DNA of 64,000 nt, from NCBI GenBank assembly GCA_035532275.1, contig DATKRG010000383.1, positions 23,264 through 87,263 of the forward strand, read 5' to 3'. The position numbers and the translations under genes were made by a program. Source of the stretch: UBA9676 sp035532275 (GTDB lineage: Bacteria > Actinomycetota > Actinomycetes > Streptosporangiales > Streptosporangiaceae). Shown piece after piece: positions 48,559-56,998 of the stretch (position 1 is its first letter; each line of letters starts with the position of its first letter). The notes below the pieces were generated by a model. It was not told the origin of the DNA. It searched no databases and was given only the letters and a program-made list of their open reading frames with translations.

Positions 48559-49395
48559 ATGCCCCAGTGGACGGTGGATTCTCCCACCACTCTTGAGTTC
48601 GACGGCGTGGCCGCGCTCCGGGTCCGCGTCATCTCCGGCTCGGTCGCGGTCCTGTCCACCGACGACCAGCCCCGCCTGGACGTAGCCGGCCTGACCGGCC
48701 AGCCGCTGCTGGTCAAGCATGAGGCCGGCATCCTCACCATCACCTATCCCGACCTCACCTGGGACGGGCTGCTCGGCTGGCTGCACCCACAGCGGCATTC
48801 GGCCGCGATCACGATCATGGTGCCCCGGGACTGCCCCACCCAGCTCGGCGTCGTCAGCGCCAGCGCTGTCGTCTCCGGCATCAGCGCGAGCACGTCCGTC
48901 AAGAGCGTCTCGGGCAAGATCACCCTCGACGGTGTGACCGGCGCGGTGGACGCGAACACCGTGTCCGGCGACGTCGAGGCGCAGGGCCTGGACGGGCGGG
49001 TCGGGTTCAACTCGGTCTCCGGGGACCTGACGGTGGCCGACGGCGCCGTCGAGCGGCTGGAGGCCAAGACCGTCAGTGGCCGCGTGACCGCCGACATCGA
49101 CCTGAACGACGGGGGCGCGGTGCGGGTGGCGACCGTCTCCGGCGAGGTGGCGATCCGGCTGCCAGCCAAGGCCAGCACCCAGGTCGATCTGCGATCCACC
49201 GCCGGGCGCGTGCAGAGCGAGTTCGGCGGCCTGACCGCGTCCCGTTCGCCCGGCGTCACCCTGCTCACCGGGACACTGGGCGCCGGATCCGGGCGCCTGT
49301 CGGTCACCACCATGTCTGGCCGGGTCACGCTGCTCGAACGCAACCACGCGGCACCGCCGGCCAGCCAGCCCGGGACCCCGCAGGACGCCTCGTGA
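48559..49395 (+). CDS. DUF4097-family adhesin-like beta-helix protein
   Basis: About 278 residues. From residue 110 on it shows the regular VSG-containing repeats of this family (KSVSGKITLDGVTGAVDAN, TVSGDVEAQGLDGRVGF, NSVSGDLTVADGAVERLE, KTVSGRVTADIDL, ATVSGEVAIRLPA, STAGRVQSEF). These suggest a right-handed beta-helix or stacked beta sheet. There is no signal peptide. The ATG at 48559 lies behind AAGGAAC; the frame extends to 48493, but this includes the promoter. Its stop overlaps the GTG of the PadR gene. Function unknown; the DUF4097-PadR pair is common in actinomycetes. Confidence 0.87.
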   Translation: MPQWTVDSPTTLEFDGVAALRVRVISGSVAVLSTDDQPRLDVAGLTGQPLLVKHEAGILTITYPDLTWDGLLGWLHPQRHSAAITIMVPRDCPTQLGVVSASAVVSGISASTSVKSVSGKITLDGVTGAVDANTVSGDVEAQGLDGRVGFNSVSGDLTVADGAVERLEAKTVSGRVTADIDLNDGGAVRVATVSGEVAIRLPAKASTQVDLRSTAGRVQSEFGGLTASRSPGVTLLTGTLGAGSGRLSVTTMSGRVTLLERNHAAPPASQPGTPQDAS

Positions 49396-50381
49396 GCCCG
49401 GTGTTCCGCCACGGGCGGCTGCGCCTGTACCTGCTCAAGCTGCTCGACGAGGCGCCCCGGCACGGTTACGAGGTCATCCGGCTGCTGCAGGACCGCTTCC
49501 TGGGGGTGTACGCACCATCGCCCGGCACGATCTACCCCAGGCTGGCCCGGCTGGAAGAGGAGGGGCTGGTCACCCACGACGAGGCCGACGGCAGGAAGGT
49601 CTACCGGATCACCGACCGGGGGCGGGAGGAACTTCATGCCCGGCTCGACGACCTCGCCGAACTGGAGGCGGAGATCACCGCGTCGGTCCGCGACATCGCC
49701 CGGGAGGTTTCCGAGGACGTCCGGGAGACGGTGCGGAACCTGCGTGAGGAACTCGCCTCGGCAGCACGCGACATGCAGGGCAGGAGCCACCAGCACGATG
49801 CCGGGCATCCGCGCGGCGCCACGGCGCAGGCCCGCCGGGCGGCCGGCCGGGGCGGGGAGACCAGCGGCACCGGGGAGTCCCCGGAAGCCGGGGAAGCCGG
49901 GGAAGAGCCCGGCCGGCCCGGTGGCCGGCGTGCCCGGGCACGCCGGGGATGGGGCGACTGGGGTGACTGGACGGGGTGGAGCGGTGGCGCCGGCTGGGGC
50001 GACTGGACCGGGAAGGGCGGGCCGCACGGTCAGGCCAGCCACCGCGCCTACCGCGACCTGGAGCGCATGGCCCGGCAGTTCGCTGGCGAGCTGCGGATGG
50101 CCGCCTGGCAGGCCCAGACCGTGAGCGAGGAGGCGCTGGGGGATCTGCGGCACATCCTGGACGAGACGCTCGACCGGATCCATACCGAGGTGTTCGGCAC
50201 CAGGCCCGGCCAGCACCGGCCAGGGGAGTCCACCACCGGCCCGGCGGCAGACAGCCCGGCCGCAGACAGCCCGGCCGCAGACAGCCCGGCCGCTGAGAGC
50301 CCGGCGGCAGACAGCCCGGCCGCAGAGAGCCCGGCGGCAGAGGACGGCCCGGAGGTCAGCAGCGGACAGCCCGGAGCCTGA
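49392..50381 (+). CDS. PadR-family transcriptional regulator with long C-terminal extension
   Basis: A 329-residue PadR protein, much longer than the typical 110-190. Residues 1-85 form the winged helix: LRLYLLKLLDEAPRHGYEVIRLL, PSPGTIYPRLARLEEEGLV and GRKVYRITDRGREEL. A coiled-coil-like acidic region follows, then a Gly/Arg/Trp-rich stretch (GWGDWGDWTGWSGGAGWGDW) and a repeated C-terminus of PAADSPAADSPAA type. GTG start overlapping the DUF4097 stop (GTGA), so the two genes are coupled. Confidence 0.9.
   Translation: MSPVFRHGRLRLYLLKLLDEAPRHGYEVIRLLQDRFLGVYAPSPGTIYPRLARLEEEGLVTHDEADGRKVYRITDRGREELHARLDDLAELEAEITASVRDIAREVSEDVRETVRNLREELASAARDMQGRSHQHDAGHPRGATAQARRAAGRGGETSGTGESPEAGEAGEEPGRPGGRRARARRGWGDWGDWTGWSGGAGWGDWTGKGGPHGQASHRAYRDLERMARQFAGELRMAAWQAQTVSEEALGDLRHILDETLDRIHTEVFGTRPGQHRPGESTTGPAADSPAADSPAADSPAAESPAADSPAAESPAAEDGPEVSSGQPGA
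50243..50345 (+). repeat. 15-base tandem repeat at the 3' end of the PadR gene
   Basis: About seven copies of a 15-base unit such as GGCCGCAGACAGCCC, with small variants, encode the repeated PAADS/PAAES pentapeptide. Such repeats can change copy number by slippage. Confidence 0.75.
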
Positions 50382-50389
50382 CGCCGCCG

Positions 50390-51358
50390 CTAGAGGGTGA
50401 ACACGACCTTGCCGAACAGCTCGCCCGCGATCATCGCGGCGAACCCGTCCGCGGCCTGGGTCAGCGGCAGCGTCCGGTCGATCCGGGGCCGCGCGCCGGT
50501 CTGCTCGCAGAGCACCATCAGCCTGGCCAGCTCGTCGCGGCTGCCCATGGTCGAGCCGACCACCGACAGCTGGAGGAAGAACACCCGGTTCAGTTCCGCG
50601 GGCGGCGCCGCCCCGCTGGTCGCACCGCAGACCACGATCCGGCCGCCCGGCCGCAGGGCACGCAGTGAGTGAGCCCAGGTGGCCTGCCCGACGGTCTCCA
50701 TGACGGCGTCGACGCGTTCGGGCAGCCGGCCGCCCGAGCCGAAGACCTGGTCCGCGCCCAGCTCCAGGGCACGCTCACGCTTGGCCTCGCTCCGGCTGGT
50801 TGCCCACACCCGGAACCCAGCCGCCCGCCCCAGCAGGATCAGCGCGGTGGCGACGCCACCGCCAGCCCCCTGGACGAGCACTGTGGACCCCGGCTCCAGG
50901 CCCGAGCGGACGAACAGCATGCGGTAGGCGGTCAGGTAAGCGGTGGGCAGGCACGCCGCCTCCTCGAACGACAGCGCGGCCGGCTTGGGCACCAGGTTGC
51001 GCCGCGGCACGACGAGCCGCTCCGCGAAGGTCCCGTCATAACGCTCGGACAGCAGCGACCGGCGCGGGTCGAGGGTCTCGTCACCGCCGCCGGCGTCCGG
51101 GTCGCCGACGACCGCGTGCACGACGACCTCCTGGCCGTTCTCGTCCACGCCCGCCGCATCGCAGCCCAGGATGACCGGCAGCCGGTCGGCGGAGATGCCG
51201 ACCCCGCGCAAGGTCCAGACATCGTGATGGTTCAGCGACGCCGCCTTGACCGTGACCGTCGCCCAGCCCTCGGGCGGGACCGGGTCCGGGCGCTCACCGA
51301 GCTCAAGGCCGGCCAGCGGGTCATCGGCATCGAAACGGGCGGCGGCGACAGCGAACAT
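50390..51358 (-). CDS. zinc-type alcohol dehydrogenase/quinone oxidoreductase-like (MDR) protein
   Basis: A 322-residue medium-chain dehydrogenase/reductase. The catalytic half has VKAASLNHHDVWTLRGVG and ILGCDAAGV; the cofactor half has VLVQGAGGGVATALILLGRAAG near residue 155 and RPGGRIVVCGATSG. No structural-zinc cysteine cluster is visible, which fits the quinone oxidoreductase branch, probably NADPH-dependent. Substrate unknown. It is convergent with the PadR gene, ending nine bases from it. Confidence 0.9.
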   Translation of the reverse strand: MFAVAAARFDADDPLAGLELGERPDPVPPEGWATVTVKAASLNHHDVWTLRGVGISADRLPVILGCDAAGVDENGQEVVVHAVVGDPDAGGGDETLDPRRSLLSERYDGTFAERLVVPRRNLVPKPAALSFEEAACLPTAYLTAYRMLFVRSGLEPGSTVLVQGAGGGVATALILLGRAAGFRVWATSRSEAKRERALELGADQVFGSGGRLPERVDAVMETVGQATWAHSLRALRPGGRIVVCGATSGAAPPAELNRVFFLQLSVVGSTMGSRDELARLMVLCEQTGARPRIDRTLPLTQAADGFAAMIAGELFGKVVFTL

Positions 51359-51536
51359 GACCGCACCTTAGCGCCCGTGGCCGGCCGGCCGGGAACCCGC
51401 ACGGCGTCCTTTGCGGCGGCGATCTGGTTACCCACCGGAATCAGGGGTCACCCCTCCCGCGCTGTGCCATACTCATCGCCGAACGCCCCTTCCCTTTCCG
51501 CTCGTCAACACCTCCCGCTGCCCCACAAGGACCCGA

Positions 51537-52109
51537 GTGGACCTGTTCTCCTATGCCGATCTTGCGGTGCGCCTGGTCAACAGTGCCGCATCTGGGCGCG
51601 ATGGCCGTGACGGCCTCGCTTCGGCGGAGGCCTACCGCACGCTCGTGGCCGACCGGCCGCACCTGGCCGGGCGGGTGCTGCCCGATGACCTGGAGGCGCT
51701 GCGGCAGCTACGGGACGAACTGCGGCTGATCCTCTCGGCGGCCGTCGCGCGCCGGGACCCTGAGGTGGCCGAGGGCCTCAACGGGCTGCTCGCCCGCTAC
51801 CCCGTCCACCCGCATCTGGTCTGTCACGACGGCCAGCCGTGGCACCTGCACCTGGCCGGCAGCGGGTCGGTCGCCGACCGGCACGCGGCGGGCGCCGTCG
51901 CCGGCCTGACCGCGATGGTCGCCGAGTGGGGCACCGGCCGTCTGGCCGCCTGCGCGGGCATCGGCTGCCCTCGCGTCTTCATCGACAGCGGGCCGGCCCG
52001 CGGCAAGCGGTACTGCTCGGAGACCTGCGCGAGCAGGGCAAACGTCCGGGCCTTCCGGTTGCGTGGCCGGAGCGCCGGCCAGCGTCAGGCCTCCACCGCG
52101 GCAAGCTAG
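51537..52109 (+). CDS. CGNR zinc-finger protein (ABATE domain)
   Basis: A 190-residue protein with the ABATE-type N-terminal domain (YADLAVRLVNSAASG, DDLEALRQLRDELRLILSAAV) and a C-terminal CGNR zinc finger, GCPRVFIDSGPARGKRYCS followed by ETCASRANVRAFRLR. These are probable one-protein stress or metabolite-responsive regulators. GTG start at 51537 behind AAGGA; the longer frame upstream lies in the divergent promoter region. Confidence 0.9.
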   Translation: MDLFSYADLAVRLVNSAASGRDGRDGLASAEAYRTLVADRPHLAGRVLPDDLEALRQLRDELRLILSAAVARRDPEVAEGLNGLLARYPVHPHLVCHDGQPWHLHLAGSGSVADRHAAGAVAGLTAMVAEWGTGRLAACAGIGCPRVFIDSGPARGKRYCSETCASRANVRAFRLRGRSAGQRQASTAAS

Positions 52110-52402
52110 CCGGCCGGCCCGGCGCACTCGCCGGTTCACACCGGACACCCGGCGGCTGATCCTGAGCACCCGCGATCCCGCCTGTGCGCACCGGCCGGCT
52201 GTGCCCGGGGAGCCGCCCGGGGGCGGCCGCGAATGCCCGTTCAGTCATCGGCCAATGCATTGACCTGCGAGCGGGCCGTGATTCGTGTTACCGAAATGAA
52301 GCCGGGTGGCTCCTTCTCATGTTCCTTGACGATCATTACCATGAGGCCCAACCTCTTGGGGCGGATAGCCCCCGTATGCGAACCCGGAAGAAGGTCCGGA
52401 AC

Positions 52403-54046
52403 ATGGCAACTGAATCGGTAGCCGCCCGAGAACAGGCTTCAGGCACCGGCCTCAGACGAGACGTCGGCTTCATCGGCCTGTTCATGTCGTCCGAGGGATC
52501 GATCATCGGCTCGGGCTGGCTGTTCGCGGCGCTGGGCGCTGCGCTCATAGCTGGGTCGGCTGCGATCATCTCCTGGATCCTGGCCGGCATCGCGGTCATC
52601 ATCATCGCGCTGGTTTACGCCGAGCTAGGGGCGATGTACCCGGTGGCGGGCGGAGCCGGTCGGTTCCCGCACTATGCCTTCGGCAGCGTGGCCGGCATCT
52701 CCTTCGGCTTCTTCGCCTGGCTGCAGGCGGCGTCGGTGGCGCCCATCGAGGTACTGGCGGTGGAGGGTTACGCCTCCTACTGGTGGCCAGCCCTGATCCA
52801 CTCGTCGGGGCCCAGCACGGGCCTGATCACGCCGCTCGGTTATCTGGTGGCGGTCGTGCTGATGGCGGCCTTCACCGCGATCAACTTCCTCGGCGTCAAG
52901 TGGCTGGCCCACACCAACAGCGCCATCACCTGGTGGAAGATCGCGATCCCGGTGCTGGCCATCATCATCCTGTTCACGAAGTTCCACACCGCCAACTTCA
53001 CCGCGGCAGGCGGGTTCATGCCCACCGGCATGAAGGGCGTCTTCAGCGCGATCGCCTCCGGCGGCATCGTGTTCGCCTACCTGGGCTTCGAGCAGGCCGA
53101 CCAGCTCGCCGGCGAGGCCCGCAACCCGCAGCGCAACATCCCGCGGGCCATCATCGGCGCCGTTCTCGTCGGCGTCGTCATCTACTGCCTGCTCGAAGTA
53201 GTGTTCATCGGTGCGCTGCCGGGCAGCCAGCTGCTGCACGGGTTCGCCAACATCCCCGACAAGAACATCATCAACGGGCCGTTCGCCGGCCTGGCGGGCA
53301 TTGTCGGGCTCGGCTGGCTGGCGTTCCTCCTGCGCGTTGACGCGGTCATCTCGCCCAGCGGCACCGGCCTGATCTACAACACCTCAACCTCGCGCCTGTC
53401 CTACGGGCTGGCAAAGAACCGCTACTACCCGCAGATCTTCGACCGGACCGACAAGCGGGGCGTGCCGTGGTTCGGCCTCATCTTCGCGTTCGCCGTCGGG
53501 CTGGTCTTCTTCCTGCCGTTCCCGAGCTGGTACAAGCTCGTCAGCCTGGTGACCGCTGCCAGCGTGCTCATGTACGCGGGAGCGCCGCTGGCCATGGGCG
53601 CCTTCCGGATGCAGGTGCCGGACGCGAAGCGGCCGTACCGGCTGCCCGGAGCTGCCGTGCTGGCACCGATCGCTTTCATCGTCTCCAACCTGATCATCTA
53701 CTGGACCGGCTGGGACACGCTCTGGAAGCTCGGCATCGTGGTGGTCCTCGGGTACGTCCTGATCGGTGCCGCGATGATCTTCGACTCGGAGCGGCCGAAG
53801 CTGCAGTGGAAGTCGGCGGTCTGGCTGCCGGTCTACCTGATCGGCATGGGCGTCATCTCCTACCTCGGCACGTTCGGCGGTGGCCGGGGCACGATCGCCT
53901 TCGGGTTCCTGGACACGGGGATCGTCGTGCTCTTCAGCGTCGGCATCTACTACTGGGCGCTGGCTACCCGGCTCCCCGACGCGGAGATGCAGGAACTGGT
54001 GGCGCGCCAGGCCATGCCTGAGGCTGAGACAGCAGAAGCCGCCTGA
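52403..54046 (+). CDS. APC-superfamily amino acid permease
   Basis: A 547-residue transporter with about 12-14 membrane segments. The N-terminal helix GFIGLFMSSEGSIIGSGWLF matches the APC substrate-binding motif, followed by AIISWILAGIAVIIIALVYAELGAMYP. Later segments include FSAIASGGIVFAYLGFEQADQLAGEARNPQRNIPRAI. It imports amino acids or related amines by proton or cation coupling; the substrate is not evident. ATG at 52403 behind AAGG. A strong hairpin follows its stop. Confidence 0.92.
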   Translation: MATESVAAREQASGTGLRRDVGFIGLFMSSEGSIIGSGWLFAALGAALIAGSAAIISWILAGIAVIIIALVYAELGAMYPVAGGAGRFPHYAFGSVAGISFGFFAWLQAASVAPIEVLAVEGYASYWWPALIHSSGPSTGLITPLGYLVAVVLMAAFTAINFLGVKWLAHTNSAITWWKIAIPVLAIIILFTKFHTANFTAAGGFMPTGMKGVFSAIASGGIVFAYLGFEQADQLAGEARNPQRNIPRAIIGAVLVGVVIYCLLEVVFIGALPGSQLLHGFANIPDKNIINGPFAGLAGIVGLGWLAFLLRVDAVISPSGTGLIYNTSTSRLSYGLAKNRYYPQIFDRTDKRGVPWFGLIFAFAVGLVFFLPFPSWYKLVSLVTAASVLMYAGAPLAMGAFRMQVPDAKRPYRLPGAAVLAPIAFIVSNLIIYWTGWDTLWKLGIVVVLGYVLIGAAMIFDSERPKLQWKSAVWLPVYLIGMGVISYLGTFGGGRGTIAFGFLDTGIVVLFSVGIYYWALATRLPDAEMQELVARQAMPEAETAEAA

Positions 54047-54062
54047 CACCGGCTGGCAGCAC

Positions 54063-54099
54063 CGGAGGGTCCATCCCGCGTCGCGGGATGGACCCTCCG
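54063..54099. terminator. bidirectional terminator between APC permease and sodX
   Basis: Perfect 18-base arms, CGGAGGGTCCATCCCGCG and its complement, around one base. It sits between two convergent genes. No U run. Confidence 0.75.
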
Positions 54100-54103
54100 C
54101 CGT

Positions 54104-54427
54104 TCAGCGGCGCCCGCGCCGGTAGCGCAGCAGCACCCGGCCCTCGATCAGGGCACCGGGGACGGCGCCGAAGGCGCGGCTGTCCACCGCGCCAGCATCG
54201 GTGTTGTCGGACTCCAGCCACCAGCCACCGGGCTCCCGCCGGGCCGCCCGCTTGATGATCAGCAGGTCCGGCCGGCCGGGATGCCGGGCCACCACGAGCT
54301 GGCCGGGGCGGAGCCGCAACGTGCGCCCCGGTCTTATCGTTCGGCGGACAAAGAGCCAGTCACCGGGATTCAGGGCAGGCTGCATGGAACGCTCGGCAAC
54401 CGCGACCCGCCAGAGCGGCCAGCGCAT
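54104..54427 (-). CDS. sodX: nickel-type superoxide dismutase maturation protease
   Basis: About 107 residues of the S26 signal-peptidase-like family that removes the N-terminal leader from NiSOD. The catalytic serine is in VAERSMQPALNPGDWLFVRR and the general-base lysine in LLIIKRAARRE, followed by GGWWLESDN. No membrane anchor is apparent. ATG at 54427 follows GGGAGGGAT; an upstream ATG at 54484 would leave only 25 bases to the divergent sodN, and its extra residues overlap the probable operator. Its pairing with sodN, head to head, is classic. Confidence 0.9.
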   Translation of the reverse strand: MRWPLWRVAVAERSMQPALNPGDWLFVRRTIRPGRTLRLRPGQLVVARHPGRPDLLIIKRAARREPGGWWLESDNTDAGAVDSRAFGAVPGALIEGRVLLRYRRGRR

Positions 54428-54463
54428 CCATCCCTCCCGGACTACGGGCATACCGACGGGGTA

Positions 54464-54474
54464 GTGTCGGACAC
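54464..54474. promoter_or_regulatory. short palindrome in the sodX-sodN divergent region
   Basis: GTGTCGGACAC is a perfect five-base-arm palindrome with one central base. It lies 36 bases upstream of the sodN start and could be the site of a nickel-dependent regulator (Nur type). Confidence 0.35.
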
Positions 54475-54509
54475 CGGTACCCATGATCCGACATGAAAGA
54501 AGGAGATCG

Positions 54510-54917
54510 ATGAGGCTGCTCGCACGTCTCCTCGAGCCGAAGGCCACGGCGCACGCGCACTGCGATCTTCCTTGCGGGGTCTATGACCCGGCACAGGCCC
54601 GGATCGAGGCCGAGTCCGTGAAGGCGATCTGCCAGAAGTATGCCGACAACTCCGACCCGGAGTTCCGGGCCCGCGCGCTCCAGATCAAGGAGGAACGCTC
54701 CGAACTGGTCAAGCACCACCTGTGGGTGCTGTGGACCGACTACTTCAAGCCACCGCACTTCGAGAAGTACCCCCAGCTGCACCAGCTGTTCAACGAGGCC
54801 ACCAAGCTGGCCGGCGCGGGCGGCACCAAGGGCAGCACGGACGTGGGCAAGGCCGACGAGCTGCTCGGCAAGATCGAGGAGATCTCCAAGATCTTCTGGG
54901 AGACCAAGCAAGGCTGA
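54510..54917 (+). CDS. sodN: nickel-containing superoxide dismutase
   Basis: A 135-residue NiSOD. After a 16-residue leader ending AHA comes the nickel hook HCDLPCGVYDP, exact to the family, with the catalytic His1, Cys2 and Cys6. The helical body follows: ARIEAESVKAICQKYAD, ELVKHHLWVLWTDYFKPPHF, ELLGKIEEISKIFWETK. The leader must be cleaved by SodX to free His1. ATG with AAGGAG. The strong hairpin downstream ends the transcript. Confidence 0.97.
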   Translation: MRLLARLLEPKATAHAHCDLPCGVYDPAQARIEAESVKAICQKYADNSDPEFRARALQIKEERSELVKHHLWVLWTDYFKPPHFEKYPQLHQLFNEATKLAGAGGTKGSTDVGKADELLGKIEEISKIFWETKQG

Positions 54918-54937
54918 CACCAGGACGTCACCAGAGC

Positions 54938-54979
54938 GACGCCGGAGGCCGCGCGGAGACCCGCGCGGCCTCCGGCGTC
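54938..54979 (+). terminator. strong terminator after sodN
   Basis: Perfect 19-base stem (arms 54938-54956 and 54961-54979) with loop AGAC, directly after the sodN stop. Confidence 0.8.
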
Positions 54980-55135
54980 ACGCCACTCCGGGACCCACCG
55001 TCCCGCCAGGCGCAGCAGGCATCGTCGACGTTCGGGCGGGGCGGAGCGTAGGTACCACTCGCTGTGGACGGTAGGTTGCAGACAAGAGCCGACGGCGACC
55101 GACCGCATGGCGGCCGCCGCCAGTGGAGGACACCA

Positions 55136-55603
55136 GTGACCGGAGATACGACCGCGCGGGGAGCCGTGTCCGCGCCGACGGCTGTCATGGCGGGCGGCAC
55201 CGGCGCGGAAGACGGCCAGGTCCAGGACCAGGTGACTATCCGCATGCCAGCCGAGGGCGCGTACCTGTCGGTGCTGCGGACAGCCACCGCCGGCCTGGCG
55301 GCCCGCCTGGACTTCACCCTGGACGAGATCGAGGACCTGCGGATCGCGGTGGACGAGGCATGCGGCATGCTGCTCGCCCAGGCGGCCCCCAGCGCCGACC
55401 TGGAATGCGACTTCACCCTGGGTGAGGACCGGATGAGCATCGCCGTATCCACCCTCGCCACCCAGCCCCGCCCGCCCGCCCGCGACACCTTCGCCTGGAC
55501 GGTGCTCTCGGCGCTGGCGGGCAGCGCGGACGCCTGGGTCGGGCCGGGTGACAAGGTCACCGTCATGCTGCGGAAGATCCGAGAGTCGTCGAGGCCTGGG
55601 TGA
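55136..55603 (+). CDS. RsbW-type anti-sigma factor / serine kinase
   Basis: A 155-residue GHKL ATPase-fold protein of the SpoIIAB/RsbW group. VTIRMPAEGAYLSVLRTATAGLAARLDFT and IEDLRIAVDEACGMLL (N box) are present; the later ATP-lid region is less conserved. It likely binds and inhibits the sigma factor encoded next, whose GTG overlaps this gene's stop (GTGA). GTG at 55136 behind GGAGG. Confidence 0.9.
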   Translation: MTGDTTARGAVSAPTAVMAGGTGAEDGQVQDQVTIRMPAEGAYLSVLRTATAGLAARLDFTLDEIEDLRIAVDEACGMLLAQAAPSADLECDFTLGEDRMSIAVSTLATQPRPPARDTFAWTVLSALAGSADAWVGPGDKVTVMLRKIRESSRPG

Positions 55604-56499
55604 CCGGGGAAACCGAGACCCGGCTGACCGAGAGCGCCGGCCCACAGGTGACCGAGGAGATCGAGATCGCGGTCGCCGAGGAGCTCGACGTCCCGGTGGA
55701 AGAGGCCAGTCTGGCCGTGGCGCCCAAGGTCCAGCACGCGGTACCCGACCGCGGCCGGGCCCGGGAGCTGTTCGAGCGGCTCGCCGCCCTGCCCGCGGGG
55801 GACGAGGAGCGGCTGCGGATCCGGGGCGAGCTCGTCGAGCTTCACCTGCCGCTGGTCGAGTACCTGGCGCGGCGGTTCCGCAACCGGGGCGAATGGCTGG
55901 ACGACCTGACCCAGGTCGCGACCATCGGCCTGATCAAGTCGATCGACCGGTTCGACCTTGCCCGCGGTGTGGAGTTCTCCACCTACGCGACGCCGACCAT
56001 CGTGGGTGAGATCAAGCGGCACTTCCGCGACAAGGGATGGGCGGTCCGGGTGCCGCGGCGGCTCCAGGAGCTCAAGCTCGCCCTCACCAAGGCCATCGGC
56101 GACCTGGCGCAGCGGGAGGGCCGGGCGCCGACCGTCGCCGAGATCGCCGCGCACCTGCAGATGACCGAGGAAGAGGTGCTGGAGGGCCTGGAGTCGGCCA
56201 ACGCCTACTCCACCGTGTCGCTGGACGCGCCCGACTCGGGCGACGACGACGCGCCCGCGGTGGCCGAGTCGCTCGGGATGCTCGACGAGGCACTGGAGGG
56301 CGTGGAGTACCGGGAGTCGCTCAAGCCGCTGCTGGAGCAGCTGCCGTCACGGGAGAAGCGGATCCTGCTGCTGCGCTTCTTCGGCAACATGACCCAGTCG
56401 CAGATCGCGAGCGAGCTCGGCATCTCGCAGATGCACGTGTCGCGGCTGCTCGCCAGGACCCTCACCCAGCTCCGGGCCGGCCTGACCGCCGACGACTGA
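55600..56499 (+). CDS. RNA polymerase sigma factor, SigB/SigF/SigG type
   Basis: A 299-residue sigma-70-family factor. Region 2: HLPLVEYLARRFRNRGEWLDDLTQVATIGLIKSIDRFDLARGVEFSTYATPTIVGEIKRHFRDKGW. Region 3: VPRRLQELKLALTKAIGDLAQREGRAPTVAEIAAHLQM. Region 4: LPSREKRILLLRFFGNMTQSQIASELGISQMHVSRLLARTL. The N-terminal about 60 residues are an acidic extension. Typical of general stress or sporulation-type sigma factors controlled by an RsbW partner. Confidence 0.95.
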   Translation: MTGETETRLTESAGPQVTEEIEIAVAEELDVPVEEASLAVAPKVQHAVPDRGRARELFERLAALPAGDEERLRIRGELVELHLPLVEYLARRFRNRGEWLDDLTQVATIGLIKSIDRFDLARGVEFSTYATPTIVGEIKRHFRDKGWAVRVPRRLQELKLALTKAIGDLAQREGRAPTVAEIAAHLQMTEEEVLEGLESANAYSTVSLDAPDSGDDDAPAVAESLGMLDEALEGVEYRESLKPLLEQLPSREKRILLLRFFGNMTQSQIASELGISQMHVSRLLARTLTQLRAGLTADD

Positions 56500-56552
56500 A
56501 CCCGGCCAGCCTTCCCGATAACCGACGGCGGCACGGCCGTGGGCGGCAGCGG

Positions 56553-56960
56553 CTAGCGCACGTCCGGCGGGTTCCCGGCCTCCTGCTGACCGGTGAGGGC
56601 GCGCAGGCTGGGCGGGGCGAGCAGGGTGCCGAACCCGGCCACCGCCAGCACCACGCAGGGCACTCCCCAGTCGAGCCGCTGGCCCTGCAGCAGGTAGATC
56701 CCCACGATGCCGATGAACAGCTGGGTGAGCAGAGCCGGCGTGCGGCTCCACCGCCGGGCCCGGGCCAGCCCGGCGGCCACGACGGCCAGCGCGGCGGCGC
56801 ACGCCACCCCGATCAGCGTCAGCGCGATGCCGCTGCTGAGCTGGTAGGACCGCCCGGTAGCGGTGTCGATGCCGGCGAGCGCGGTGGCCACGAGCACCAT
56901 GACCGACTCGGCCGCCTCGACCGCGGCGGCGGCGCGGAGCGCTGGCGGGCTATACCCCAT
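56553..56960 (-). CDS. small membrane protein of unknown function
   Basis: A 135-residue protein with four predicted membrane helices (AAESVMVLVATALAGI, IALTLIGVACAAALAVVAAGLA, LLTQLFIGIVGIYLLQG, VPCVVLAVAGFGTLLAP). No known domain recognised. ATG start. Convergent with the sigma factor gene. Confidence 0.82.
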   Translation of the reverse strand: MGYSPPALRAAAAVEAAESVMVLVATALAGIDTATGRSYQLSSGIALTLIGVACAAALAVVAAGLARARRWSRTPALLTQLFIGIVGIYLLQGQRLDWGVPCVVLAVAGFGTLLAPPSLRALTGQQEAGNPPDVR

Positions 56961-56998
56961 ATTCCGGGCACCTCCTGGTCCTCGCCTACCCTGAGCAC

